Shown here: positions 56,075 through 64,000 of the stretch, in pieces
How positions within the stretch are numbered: position 1 is the stretch's first letter
Layout: every line of letters starts with the position of its first letter
Origin: Cellvibrio mixtus subsp. mixtus J3-8
GTDB taxonomy: Bacteria > Pseudomonadota > Gammaproteobacteria > Pseudomonadales > Cellvibrionaceae
Length of the DNA stretch: 64,000 nucleotides
Assembly (NCBI RefSeq): GCF_000766945.1
Contig: NZ_KN266212.1
Span: 140,796 to 204,795, forward strand
Reading direction: 5' to 3'
Notes under the pieces: model-generated
What the model saw: only the letters and a program-made list of their open reading frames with translations
The model's database searches: none
Told to the model about the DNA's origin: nothing
Position numbers and translations under genes: made by a program

Positions 56075-57001
56075 ATGTTTGCTGAATACAGTACCTCGGA
56101 ATTGTTATCGATCTTTGCCATGCAAGGCGTAGCGGGATTGATTTTATTTTCAGTGTTTGTCCTTATGGCCCTCGGGCTCGCCATTATTTTCGGGCAAATG
56201 GGCGTAATCAATATGGCGCACGGCGAATTTATGATTCTCGGCGCCTACGTGACTTATTTAACCTCGCACGTTTTTTCCACGTACTTGCCAGATTTTTTCA
56301 GCATCTACTTTATTCTCGCGATGGTGCTCGCCTTTATTGCCGCAGGTGCGCTAGGCGCATTAGTGGAATGGGCGATGATTCGCCACTTATATCACCGACC
56401 ACTGGATACATTGCTCGCCACCTGGGGTTTGAGTTTGATCCTGCAACAGCTTTATCGCACCGTGTTTGGTGCACGCGAAGTCGGTGTGACGTTGCCGGAT
56501 TGGTTAATGGGTTCGTATCAATTAACCGATTCAATCGAATTGCCGATTAATGGTTTATTTGTGATGAGCCTTGCGATAGGAATTTCACTCGCCGTTGCAA
56601 TTTTAATGTACCGCTCCCGCTGGGGCACCCAAGTGCGCGCAGTGGTGCAGAATCGTGCAATGGCCGGCGCAGTGGGAATTAATACCGCAAAAGTGGACCG
56701 CGTAACCTTTGCCTTGGGTTGCGGCATTGCCGGTGTGGCCGGTAGCGCATTTACCATGATCGGTTCAACCGGGCCAACATCCGGCCAACTTTATATTGTG
56801 GATACTTTCCTGGTAGTTGTGTTTGGCGGTGCATCCAGTTTGCTCGGCACAATCGCATCAGCCTTCACCATTTCACAAGCGCAATCGACCATGGAATTCT
56901 TTATGAGTGGTTCCATGTCCAAAGTGCTCACGTTGTTATTCGTGGTGTTTATCCTGATGTTGCGCCCGCAAGGTTTATTCACCTTGAAAGTGCGTCGTTA
57001 A
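56075..57001 (+). CDS. urtB: Urea/amide ABC transporter permease UrtB
   Basis: A 308-residue LivH-type membrane protein with about eight helices. ALGLAIIFGQMGVINMAHGEFMILGAY is the family signature at the start, and NRAMAGAVGINTAKVDRVTFALGCG marks the conserved cytoplasmic loop. GAGG lies before the ATG. The gene follows urtA after 261 bp, which contains a hairpin and repeat copy A, and precedes urtC by 15 bp. Confidence 0.93.
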   Translation: MFAEYSTSELLSIFAMQGVAGLILFSVFVLMALGLAIIFGQMGVINMAHGEFMILGAYVTYLTSHVFSTYLPDFFSIYFILAMVLAFIAAGALGALVEWAMIRHLYHRPLDTLLATWGLSLILQQLYRTVFGAREVGVTLPDWLMGSYQLTDSIELPINGLFVMSLAIGISLAVAILMYRSRWGTQVRAVVQNRAMAGAVGINTAKVDRVTFALGCGIAGVAGSAFTMIGSTGPTSGQLYIVDTFLVVVFGGASSLLGTIASAFTISQAQSTMEFFMSGSMSKVLTLLFVVFILMLRPQGLFTLKVRR

Positions 57002-57016
57002 GAGGAGTAACTGATT

Positions 57017-58228
57017 ATGTCTTATCAAGGTTTTGGTGCACTCTTTCCGAAAAAAGAAATGCTGGGTTTTCTGGTGCTGGCAATTATCCTTGCGGTGATA
57101 TTGCCACTCACACTGGATATTTTCCGCCTCAATCTCGTCGGCAAATATTTAACTTACGCATTCGTTGCTGTTGGTCTGGTGTTGTGTTGGGGTTACGGTG
57201 GGATTTTAAGTTTAGGGCAGGGCGTGTTTTTTGGCTTGGGCGGTTATGCCATGGCGATGTTTTTAAAGCTGGAAGCGTCTGATCCCGAAAGCACTAAAAT
57301 CCAATCCACACCCGGCATTCCCGATTTTATGGACTGGAACCAGCTCACTGAATTGCCCTTTTTCTGGGAGCCCTTCCACAGTTTCGGTTTTACGCTGGCG
57401 GCGATTATTTTGTTGCCGTGCATTTTCGGTTACATCATCGGCGTAGCCATGTTTAAACGTCGTGTGGGCGGTGTGTATTTCGCGATTATCACGCAAGCAC
57501 TGGCCGCAATCCTCACGATTTTAATTATCGGCCAGCAAGGTTATACCGGCGGCGTGAATGGTATGACAGATTTGCGCACGCTCCACGGTTTTGATATCCG
57601 CACCGATAGCGCCAAATATTTCTTCTACTTCTTGTGTGTTGCTTTGTTATTTGCCTGCCTCTTTGCCGCACAATTTATTCGCAAAAGTAAATTGGGCCGC
57701 TTATTGGTGGCGATGCGCGATAAAGAAGATCGAGTGCGTTTCTCCGGCTATGACGTTGCCAATTTTAAAATCTTTGTGTTCTGCATTGGCGGTGTTTTCG
57801 CTGCAATCGGCGGTGCGATGTTTACTTTGCAAGTGGGCTTCATGTCGCCAACGCTAGTAGGAATTGTACCTTCGATTGAAATGGTAATTTTCTGCGCCGT
57901 GGGTGGCCGCCTCTCAATCATCGGTGCGGTATACGGTGCATTGATTGTTAACGCCGCAAAAACATCTTTTTCCGAAAGTTTCCCCGAATTATGGTTGTTC
58001 GCGATGGGCGGATTGTTTATCGCCGTAGTAATGGCATTCCCCAATGGTTTGGCGGGTTTGTATAACACTTATGCGGCACCCAAGGTGGATGCGCTTTTTG
58101 CGAAAGTTTTCAGCAAAAAGCCGGCGGTAGCTGCGGCACCACCGCCGCCCGCTACGCCCCTCGTAAATAAGCCCGTTGCAACCAAAACGGAAACCCCGGT
58201 TATCCCACAAGGAGCACTCCATGAGTAG
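57017..58228 (+). CDS. urtC: Urea/amide ABC transporter permease UrtC
   Basis: A 403-residue LivM-type permease, with about nine to ten helices. VLCWGYGGILSLGQGVFFGLGGYAMAMF is the usual signature region, and LLVAMRDKEDRVRFSGYDVANFK marks the cytoplasmic loop. The C-terminus has a ~35-residue Pro/Ala-rich tail (VAAAPPPPATPLVNKP) not needed for transport in shorter relatives. AGAGGAG precedes the ATG. The end overlaps urtD by 8 bp. Confidence 0.93.
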   Translation: MSYQGFGALFPKKEMLGFLVLAIILAVILPLTLDIFRLNLVGKYLTYAFVAVGLVLCWGYGGILSLGQGVFFGLGGYAMAMFLKLEASDPESTKIQSTPGIPDFMDWNQLTELPFFWEPFHSFGFTLAAIILLPCIFGYIIGVAMFKRRVGGVYFAIITQALAAILTILIIGQQGYTGGVNGMTDLRTLHGFDIRTDSAKYFFYFLCVALLFACLFAAQFIRKSKLGRLLVAMRDKEDRVRFSGYDVANFKIFVFCIGGVFAAIGGAMFTLQVGFMSPTLVGIVPSIEMVIFCAVGGRLSIIGAVYGALIVNAAKTSFSESFPELWLFAMGGLFIAVVMAFPNGLAGLYNTYAAPKVDALFAKVFSKKPAVAAAPPPPATPLVNKPVATKTETPVIPQGALHE

Positions 58229-58967
58229 CAATACAGATTTTGTGCTTGCTGTTGAAGGGCTCACGGTTTCCTTCGATGGTTTCAAGGCGGTAAATGACTT
58301 AACGTTTTACGTGGATGAAAATGAAATCCGCGTAATTATCGGGCCTAATGGTGCGGGCAAAACGACCGTGCTGGATTTAATTTGCGGCCGCACCAAAGCC
58401 ACTGACGGCTCGATCAAATTCCGCAATCGCGAATTAACCAAATTGCGCGAACACGAAATTGTCAAAGCCGGTGTTGGCAGGAAATTCCAGAATCCGTCTA
58501 TTTACGGTGATCTCACTGTATTTGAAAACCTGGAAATTTCCTTTCCCCGTGGCCGTTCCGTATTTGGAGCGCTCGCCTTCAAGCGCGATGAAGAAGTCAT
58601 CAGCAAGGTCCATGAAGTGGCCAACATGATTTTCCTGGGCGACCAGTTGGACCGACAAGCCGAGTTGCTCAGCCATGGACAAAAGCAGTGGTTGGAAATC
58701 GGCATGTTGCTTATGCAAGACCCTGATTTGCTAATGCTCGATGAACCGGTTGCAGGCATGTCGGTTGGCGAGCGCCAGCAAACAGCGGAATTGTTACGCA
58801 GCATTATTAAAGACCGCTCGGTGATTGTGATTGAACACGATATGCAATTCGTTGCGCAAATCGCTGACAAGGTCACGGTATTGCACCAGGGGAAAATTCT
58901 CGCCGAAGGTTCAGTCGATAAAGTGAAGAATGATCCGAAGGTGATTGAAGTCTATCTTGGTCACTAA
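58221..58967 (+). CDS. urtD: Urea/amide ABC transporter ATPase UrtD
   Basis: A 248-residue LivG-type ATPase. The start at 58221 has AAGGAG upstream and overlaps the urtC end. Walker A is GPNGAGKTT, and the signature loop reads LLSHGQKQWLEIGMLL, with SHGQK in place of SGGQ, as is usual in UrtD. Walker B is LLMLDEPVAGMS and the switch His lies in IEHDMQFVAQIA. The protein pairs with UrtE. Confidence 0.94.
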   Translation: MSSNTDFVLAVEGLTVSFDGFKAVNDLTFYVDENEIRVIIGPNGAGKTTVLDLICGRTKATDGSIKFRNRELTKLREHEIVKAGVGRKFQNPSIYGDLTVFENLEISFPRGRSVFGALAFKRDEEVISKVHEVANMIFLGDQLDRQAELLSHGQKQWLEIGMLLMQDPDLLMLDEPVAGMSVGERQQTAELLRSIIKDRSVIVIEHDMQFVAQIADKVTVLHQGKILAEGSVDKVKNDPKVIEVYLGH

Positions 58968-58987
58968 TTACTTATGAGGAATTAATT

Positions 58988-59677
58988 ATGTTAGCTGTAT
59001 CTGATTACCGCGTAAGTTATGGCCAAAGCGAAGTGTTGCACGGATTGAATTTTAAAGTGAAGCCGCGCGAAATTGTGGCGGTGATGGGGCGCAATGGCAT
59101 GGGCAAAACCACCTTGATGAAATCATTAATGGGTGTTATTCCCAGCTCCGGTGGCAGCGTTAAACTGGATGGTAAAGAAGTCAGCCAGTTGAAAAGTTTT
59201 CAGCGAGTTGCTAACGGTTTTGGTTTTGTGCCGCAAGGGCGTATGATTTTTTCCAGTATGACCGTGAAAGAAAATATTGAAACCGGATTAACCACTACCA
59301 AAAAACGTTCGGTACCAAAAGAACTTTACGATATGTTCCCGGTATTGCAGGAAATGCGCAGCCGTCGCGGTGGAAATTTATCGGGCGGGCAGCAGCAACA
59401 ATTGGCTATCGCGCGCGCCTTAGCAAGTGATCCCAAATTGTTATTCCTGGATGAACCCACCGAAGGAATCCAGCCATCAATCATTCGCGAAATGGGGCGC
59501 ACCCTGAAAGCCATTCGTGACCAACGTGGACTTTCAATTGTTGTTTCCGAACAGGTATTAAGTTTTGCACTGGATATTGCCGATAGAATCCTGGTGATTG
59601 AGAAAGGCCAGATTGTGCATGAAGAATTACGGGAGACAGTAAACGAAGCGAAAGTGGCTTCCTATTTGTCAGTGTGA
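58988..59677 (+). CDS. urtE: Urea/amide ABC transporter ATPase UrtE
   Basis: A 229-residue LivF-type ATPase. Walker A GRNGMGKTT, signature LSGGQQQQLAIARALA, Walker B LLFLDEPTEGIQPS and SEQVLSFALDIADRILVIEKG are complete. It completes the five-gene importer. A hairpin terminator follows at 59729-59769, so fmdA and fmdB form a separate transcript. Confidence 0.94.
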   Translation: MLAVSDYRVSYGQSEVLHGLNFKVKPREIVAVMGRNGMGKTTLMKSLMGVIPSSGGSVKLDGKEVSQLKSFQRVANGFGFVPQGRMIFSSMTVKENIETGLTTTKKRSVPKELYDMFPVLQEMRSRRGGNLSGGQQQQLAIARALASDPKLLFLDEPTEGIQPSIIREMGRTLKAIRDQRGLSIVVSEQVLSFALDIADRILVIEKGQIVHEELRETVNEAKVASYLSV

Positions 59678-59728
59678 TTTTTTATCGACATAGTTTTTAA
59701 TGTAGACCCTGGATGATACTTCAGCTTC

Positions 59729-59769
59729 AGCCAGCTTTCGCTAAGTCTCGGGCGATCGCTGGCTTTTTT
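59729..59769 (+). terminator. Intrinsic terminator of the urt operon
   Basis: AGCCAGC (59729-59735) pairs with GCTGGCT (59758-59764); an inner TCGC/GCGA stem strengthens the structure, and six T's follow. It lies about 50 bp past urtE. Confidence 0.85.
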
Positions 59770-59801
59770 CCTCCTATTGATAGCGTAAATCACGTCATTG
59801 C

Positions 59802-60134
59802 TTAATCATTTCTATCCGGCGGTGGTTCGCGCCCATCTTGCCCGCCTTCGGGCGGCTCCGGCATATTATCTGGCTTGCACGCCAGTGTTGCTGTTTCACC
59901 GCGTCGCGGAGGCAAGCTACAGATACCATTAATTAATTCATCATTGCGTCCTGCAAAACTGCATGGATCATTTTCCACCAACCCTTTGCACGCCAGCAGT
60001 GCTTCTTCCGGTGGGCCAACACGTTTTCCATCCCGTTCCGGTTGCTGGTTTTCAACGGCATATACCGGTTGCAACACTATATGTAAAAAAATGCCGGCAA
60101 TACCAGCAGTTTTAAGTAGTTGGGATGATGCCAT
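59802..60134 (-). CDS. Small secreted cysteine-containing protein of unknown function
   Basis: A 110-residue protein with a signal peptide ending near VYA-VEN (residue 26). GAGG lies before the ATG. The mature part has four Cys in a C-x8-C-x14-C-x11-C pattern (ACKGLVENDPCSF, GICSLPPR, LACKPDN), probably two disulphides, and a Pro/Glu/Arg/Asp-rich tail. Similar small exported proteins occur in this group, but no function is known to me. It is divergent from fmdA and may share its regulatory region. Confidence 0.72.
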   Translation of the reverse strand: MASSQLLKTAGIAGIFLHIVLQPVYAVENQQPERDGKRVGPPEEALLACKGLVENDPCSFAGRNDELINGICSLPPRRGETATLACKPDNMPEPPEGGQDGREPPPDRND

Positions 60135-60395
60135 AGGTACCTCGTACAGATTACTTTATTAACGTTACCCATGAGATAAATCAAACGGTTGTTGGTTCAG
60201 CAGAATCAGTGTGTATCACAGTCTTTGCACAATTGATGAGTGCGCGCGCGCACCTGAAATTTGGTTATGTATGTTTGTCTATGGGGTGAATGACGTATAG
60301 GCGCGCGCTATTTGTCGTATTGAGAGTATGCGCCTTGCGCCAGATACTGACCCTGTTCCGCGACGAATTGTCCAACCTACACCAGGAGTCAGACC

Positions 60396-61625
60396 ATGGC
60401 TGAAACGATTATCAAAATAGATTTAAAAAAAACTCCCTACGAGAATGAAAATATCCACAATCGCTGGCATCCGGATATTCCCATGGCGGCGACGGTAAAA
60501 CCTGGTGCGGATTTTATTATCGAATGCTACGACTGGACCGGTGGGCAAATCGCTAACAATGACAGCGCGGATGACGTGCGCGATGTGGATTTGTCACAAG
60601 TACATTTCCTTTCCGGCCCGGTGGGTGTGGAAGGCGCAGAGCCTGGCGATTTACTGGTGGTGGATATTCTGGATATCGGCGCATTCCAGGAAAGCCTGTG
60701 GGGCTTTAACGGATTTTTCTCCAAGCAAAATGGCGGCGGGTTTTTAACAGAACATTTTCCGGAAGCGCAAAAATCGATTTGGGATTTTAATGGTATGTTT
60801 ACCAAATCCCGCCATGTGCCCAATGTGGAATTTGCGGGCTTAATCCATCCCGGTTTGATTGGTTGCTTGCCCTCCAAAGAAATGCTGCTGGAGTGGAACA
60901 AACGCGAAAAAGAACTTTACGATACCGAACCTGAGCGTGTGCCTGCATTGGCAACATTGCCTTACGCCGATACGGCACACATGGGCAAATTAAGTGGTGA
61001 TGCGGCCAAGGCCGCTGCCGCTGAAGGTGCGCGCACTGTACCGCCGCGTGAACACGGTGGTAACTGCGATATTAAAGATTTATCGCGCGGCTCAAAAATT
61101 TATTTCCCGGTGTATGTGAAAGGTGGCGGGCTCTCGGTCGGCGATTTGCATTTCAGTCAGGGCGACGGTGAAATTACGTTTTGCGGCGCAATCGAAATGG
61201 CGGGCTGGATTCACTTGCGTGTAAATTTAATTAAAGACGGTATGGCGAAATACGGGATCAAAAATCCTATCTTCAAGCCGAGCCCAATCGCACCCAAATA
61301 CGACGATTACCTGATCTTTGAAGGTATTTCTGTCGATGAATATGGCGAGCAACATTATCTGGATGTTCATGTTGCCTATCGCCAGGCGTGTTTGAATGCA
61401 ATTAATTATTTAACCAAATTTGGTTACAGCAAAGCCCAGGCATACGCGATCCTTGGTTGTGCGCCGGTGCAAGGGCATATTTCCGGTGTGGTGGATATTC
61501 CGAATGCCTGTGCAACATTATGGTTGCCCACAGATATTTTTGATTTCGATGTGAATCCTACGGCGGAAGGCCCGACGAAAAAGGTTACACCGGGTACTGA
61601 TGTCCCGCTTTCGAAAGATAAATAG
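60396..61625 (+). CDS. fmdA: Formamidase FmdA
   Basis: A 409-residue enzyme of the FmdA/AmdA family that hydrolyses formamide (and perhaps other short amides) to ammonia and the acid. The length fits Methylophilus FmdA. Characteristic segments are HNRWHPDIP near the start, GDLLVVDILDIG, PGLIGCLPSKEML and a central HGGNCDIKDLSRGSKIYFPV. CAGGAG lies before the ATG. The importer upstream and fmdB downstream match the fmd gene set. The porin gene fmdC of Methylophilus is not in the window. Confidence 0.95.
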   Translation: MAETIIKIDLKKTPYENENIHNRWHPDIPMAATVKPGADFIIECYDWTGGQIANNDSADDVRDVDLSQVHFLSGPVGVEGAEPGDLLVVDILDIGAFQESLWGFNGFFSKQNGGGFLTEHFPEAQKSIWDFNGMFTKSRHVPNVEFAGLIHPGLIGCLPSKEMLLEWNKREKELYDTEPERVPALATLPYADTAHMGKLSGDAAKAAAAEGARTVPPREHGGNCDIKDLSRGSKIYFPVYVKGGGLSVGDLHFSQGDGEITFCGAIEMAGWIHLRVNLIKDGMAKYGIKNPIFKPSPIAPKYDDYLIFEGISVDEYGEQHYLDVHVAYRQACLNAINYLTKFGYSKAQAYAILGCAPVQGHISGVVDIPNACATLWLPTDIFDFDVNPTAEGPTKKVTPGTDVPLSKDK

Positions 61626-61675
61626 TGGTGAGATAGAGTCACTTTTATTTTTTCGATGCAGGTAGGATCTGTTGA

Positions 61676-61781
61676 GGTGGGATCCGGCATTTGCTTCGGG
61701 ACCGTGCGCAGCATGGATGCTGCGCCCGAGCCTACAGGGATGTATTCACGGCGTGTCCCGAAGTGAATGACGGAGCCCGCC
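61676..61781. repeat. Palindromic intergenic repeat, copy B
   Basis: An imperfect 27-bp inverted repeat (61676-61702 and 61755-61781, five mismatches) encloses a perfect hairpin, GCGCAGCAT and ATGCTGCGC (61706-61725), and the 28-base core starting GAGCCTACAGGGATG (61729) shared with copy A. The element lies between fmdA and fmdB. Confidence 0.85.
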
Positions 61782-61816
61782 CTGCGAAAATCTAATTATG
61801 CCAGTGAGGTTTTGTA

Positions 61817-62185
61817 ATGCCTGTTTACGACTACAAATGCGCCGACCATGGGTTGTTTTACGAATTAGCCGCAATGGAAGATTCCAGCAAACCCATGGCG
61901 TGCCCGGAGTGTGCAAAATTATGCGCGCGGGTAATTATGCTCGCACCGGAATTCCTGGATATGAAAAAAGAAAACCGCATGGCCCATCAACGCAATGAAA
62001 CGGCGATGAATGCCCCGGTTTTTTCGACGCCTGACTATCGCGCTGAACAACAAGCGCGACGCGAGCATAAACACGGTAAAGGCTGCGGTTGCGGTGATAA
62101 GCCGATTCGCAAATCCAACCTGATGTACACCGCTGGCGGGAATAAAATGTTTCCCTCCATGCGCCCGTGGATGATTAGCCATTAA
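61817..62185 (+). CDS. fmdB: FmdB-family zinc-ribbon protein
   Basis: A 122-residue protein. MPVYDYKCADHGLFYEL, then ACPECAKLCARVI, gives the usual FmdB zinc ribbon; the first pair is C-x2-H rather than C-x2-C. The middle and tail are basic, with GKGCGCGDKP as a second Cys cluster. FmdB is described as a regulator of the formamidase genes in Methylophilus, though direct proof is limited. GAGG lies before the ATG. Confidence 0.9.
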   Translation: MPVYDYKCADHGLFYELAAMEDSSKPMACPECAKLCARVIMLAPEFLDMKKENRMAHQRNETAMNAPVFSTPDYRAEQQARREHKHGKGCGCGDKPIRKSNLMYTAGGNKMFPSMRPWMISH

Positions 62186-62189
62186 TTAA

Positions 62190-62220
62190 TTCTTGCTGCG
62201 TTTTTTTCACGCAGCAAGAA
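62190..62220. terminator. Hairpin between fmdB and the convergent receptor gene
   Basis: TTCTTGCTGCGT (62190-62201) and ACGCAGCAAGAA (62209-62220) make a perfect 12-bp stem with a T-rich 7-nt loop. It lies between convergent genes. It lacks a T-run after the stem, so its strength is uncertain. Confidence 0.6.
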
Positions 62221-62237
62221 ATTATGTTGCTTGTCGA

Positions 62238-64000
62238 TTAAAAGAATTTGCTACTCAAGCTCACGCCGATCCAGCGCGGCTCGCTGGGTGAAAAACTGTT
62301 CCAGTCGTAAAGGCTGCCGTACTCCACCTCAAACAGGTTGCGCACAATCAGGGTGAAATCGACTTTACGATTATTGGTGGCGATACCAATGGCGAGGTCC
62401 GTCAATCCATAACCATCCTGTTTTGCATAACGGGATAACGAGGTATTGGGATTAAAACTGCTCACATAGTTGTAATTGATATTGCCGTGCAATTCGTTAT
62501 CCCCGAAAACCAATTCGGTATGCTCAAGTGAAATATTGAACGAGACTTTGGAGGCACCGGCGATGGTTTTGCCGCTGACATCGTAATAGGGCGGGGCCGA
62601 TAGCAGGCCACCTAATTCCGGTGGTTTAGCCGCGTACTGGAAATCTTTATAGCGGGGGTCGCTGTACGCGCCGGCAAAACGCAGCGTAGTGTTATTGAGT
62701 GTATAGGCTGCATCAAACTCAATGCCCCTGGCAGTAATTTTTGGAACATTACCCAAGCCTGCGGTATAAGCCGGTTTGCCATCGTCATTAATCCGGGTCT
62801 GTTCAGCATCGTAATAATAAAGTGATTGGATGTAATTATTGATATCCAGATAATAGATGCTGGTGCTGAGGATTAAATTATCGTTCAGTAAATTAGCTTT
62901 CCAGCCCAAATCATAGTTATCCGTTTTTTCTGCTTTCGTCAGCGCCGATTTTCCGCCTTCCTTGGTCGCTCCCACAATTTGTGAAACCCCGGCTTTTTCT
63001 CCGTGCTGCCAGGAAAAATAAACCGTGTGGTTATCATTGAGTTGAAAGCTCGGGCTTATATTGGCCCCGGTTAATACATCATCAAAGGGTTCTGCGGCTG
63101 TAGTTTGATAAACACCGCCGATTCGCGCGGCACGTATCGCTTTGGCTTGCGCCACCTGATTTTTTTGTATGGCATTAAGGCTCCCATAATTGGGTACTTT
63201 AAAATATTTGAGTGCAACGGAATCCGCCAGGGCTAATTGCGCGAGCGAATTTTTTGTTAGATCTATATCACCTTTAGCGTCGCTATCAAATCCGCCAAGT
63301 TGCACGTTGTTTACCGAAACCGGATTTAATTCGGGCGCATAACCTTGATGGGAAATATAACTGGCAGATTGCAATTGATGCGATTTTTCATCTGACACAC
63401 GTAAACCAAAATTAATGCTGATACGTTCAGTAGGGCTCCAATCAATATTGCCAAACCAGGCTAATTTATCGCCATCAGTTTTTGTATGTGCTGCGATATT
63501 CAAACGGTCAACGGAGTTAAGTAACAAATAACGGCCAGCGGCGTCGGTATCCAATGCCTTGTATTGAGTTACAGTGGCATAGTAAGCGCCTGCGTCTGAA
63601 CCAAAACGGGTTCCCCACCCGGGTTGCCCGGTGCGTGCTTCTGTATGCAAATAAAAAATACCGGTTTTGTAATTAAACTTCCCGAAATCTGTTTCAATAT
63701 CAGAGGAGGAAATACTGAATTCTTCACTCAGTTGTTTGTAATTGTTCCAGGCTTGCGAAGGCTCGCGCATGATGTCGAAGATATCGCGTAACCCGGTATT
63801 TTTACCGTGCCAGGCAAACGTAAAATCGCGTGCAGCGGTAATCGAATTCAAGGTGTAATTGCCTAATTTCCAATTGAGTTCAAGAGATGCGCCGCCGGTG
63901 TCGCGCTCTTGTGGTGGGCCATCGCTGCGTTCAACGCGATTTTTTGTTCCATCGGGATCAAGGTAATTATAACTTTGGTCTTGTTTAAACCAACGCCGCT
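62238..64000 (-). CDS. TonB-dependent outer-membrane receptor, 3' part only
   Basis: The frame is open from 62238 to the window edge. The start at 63851 would be a TTG inside the gene, since the reading continues upstream with coherent sequence (LELNWKLGNYTLNSITAARD). The visible ~587 residues are beta-barrel: alternating amphipathic strands, long loops and a C-terminal Phe (VSLSSKFF) needed for outer-membrane insertion. The plug domain and signal peptide lie beyond the window. The ligand cannot be deduced; sugar-derived oligomers are typical in this group. Confidence 0.85.
   Translation of the reverse strand, partial: RRWFKQDQSYNYLDPDGTKNRVERSDGPPQERDTGGASLELNWKLGNYTLNSITAARDFTFAWHGKNTGLRDIFDIMREPSQAWNNYKQLSEEFSISSSDIETDFGKFNYKTGIFYLHTEARTGQPGWGTRFGSDAGAYYATVTQYKALDTDAAGRYLLLNSVDRLNIAAHTKTDGDKLAWFGNIDWSPTERISINFGLRVSDEKSHQLQSASYISHQGYAPELNPVSVNNVQLGGFDSDAKGDIDLTKNSLAQLALADSVALKYFKVPNYGSLNAIQKNQVAQAKAIRAARIGGVYQTTAAEPFDDVLTGANISPSFQLNDNHTVYFSWQHGEKAGVSQIVGATKEGGKSALTKAEKTDNYDLGWKANLLNDNLILSTSIYYLDINNYIQSLYYYDAEQTRINDDGKPAYTAGLGNVPKITARGIEFDAAYTLNNTTLRFAGAYSDPRYKDFQYAAKPPELGGLLSAPPYYDVSGKTIAGASKVSFNISLEHTELVFGDNELHGNINYNYVSSFNPNTSLSRYAKQDGYGLTDLAIGIATNNRKVDFTLIVRNLFEVEYGSLYDWNSFSPSEPRWIGVSLSSKFF

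Noticed and set aside
60213-60228. Possible sigma-54 promoter upstream of fmdA (TATCAC...TTGCA)
   Set aside because: The essential GG at -24 is replaced by AT, so the match is too weak to call.
1-64000. CRISPR arrays, tRNA and rRNA genes, insertion sequences, prophage
   Set aside because: I saw no regularly spaced repeats, no cloverleaf sequences, no rRNA segments and no transposase or integrase-like proteins; small structured RNAs cannot be excluded by eye.

Overview
The window reads as chromosomal DNA of a free-living, polysaccharide-degrading gammaproteobacterium, most likely Cellvibrio or a close relative in the Cellvibrionaceae. The main evidence is a secreted three-module lytic polysaccharide monooxygenase (AA10-CBM5-CBM73) with serine-rich linkers, a layout known from Cellvibrio japonicus. 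TonB-dependent receptors, a type IV minor-pilin operon and many c-di-GMP and chemosensory proteins fit this. The assignment is inferred from protein character only. I saw no rRNA, tRNA, CRISPR array, phage or transposase gene.

Layout. 0.1-4.2 kb: secreted metallopeptidase, YbiI-type zinc finger, LPMO and a small hydrophilic protein. 4.7-7.4 kb: PEP carboxylase. 7.8-12.3 kb: a minor-pilin operon (PilE, FimT, PilV, PilW) ending in an outsized PilX-like protein with beta-helix-like repeats. 12.5-24.3 kb: a complete chemosensory cluster: receptor, CheY, STAS, CheA, CheW, two tandem receptors, CheR, CheD, CheB and a REC-EAL phosphodiesterase. 24.6-27.7 kb: a glyoxalase-fold protein and two secreted proteins. 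27.8-34.2 kb: a YfiR-domain hybrid kinase, a TonB-dependent receptor and two citrate-synthase-fold proteins that both seem to lack the catalytic residues. 34.3-42.4 kb, minus strand: a REC-REC-PAS-GGDEF-EAL protein, a ThDP-dependent enzyme and a nitrate-type ABC importer. 42.9-48.7 kb: a TPR lipoprotein, a DUF1080 protein, glutathione peroxidase, a TPR-retropepsin, a CPBP protease and an LpxO-like hydroxylase. 49.0-62.2 kb: a transporter-fused hybrid kinase with a LuxR-type regulator, a ParDE module, a five-gene urea/amide ABC importer, formamidase and FmdB. The last 1.8 kb is the 3' part of another TonB-dependent receptor that runs off the window.

How the genes may work together. The chemosensory cluster is the most striking region. 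Its CheA carries two copies of a 24-residue pattern matching the c-di-GMP-binding MshEN motif. Its last gene is an apparently intact c-di-GMP phosphodiesterase fused to a receiver domain. Its first receptor ends with a CheZ-like phosphatase motif. Together these suggest an array that both reads and sets c-di-GMP. The right-hand part looks like a nitrogen-scavenging unit: a sensor with a permease-like input domain, its response regulator, an amide/urea importer and formamidase to release ammonia. The nitrate importer nearby fits the same theme. Two copies of one palindromic repeat family lie inside the amide cluster.
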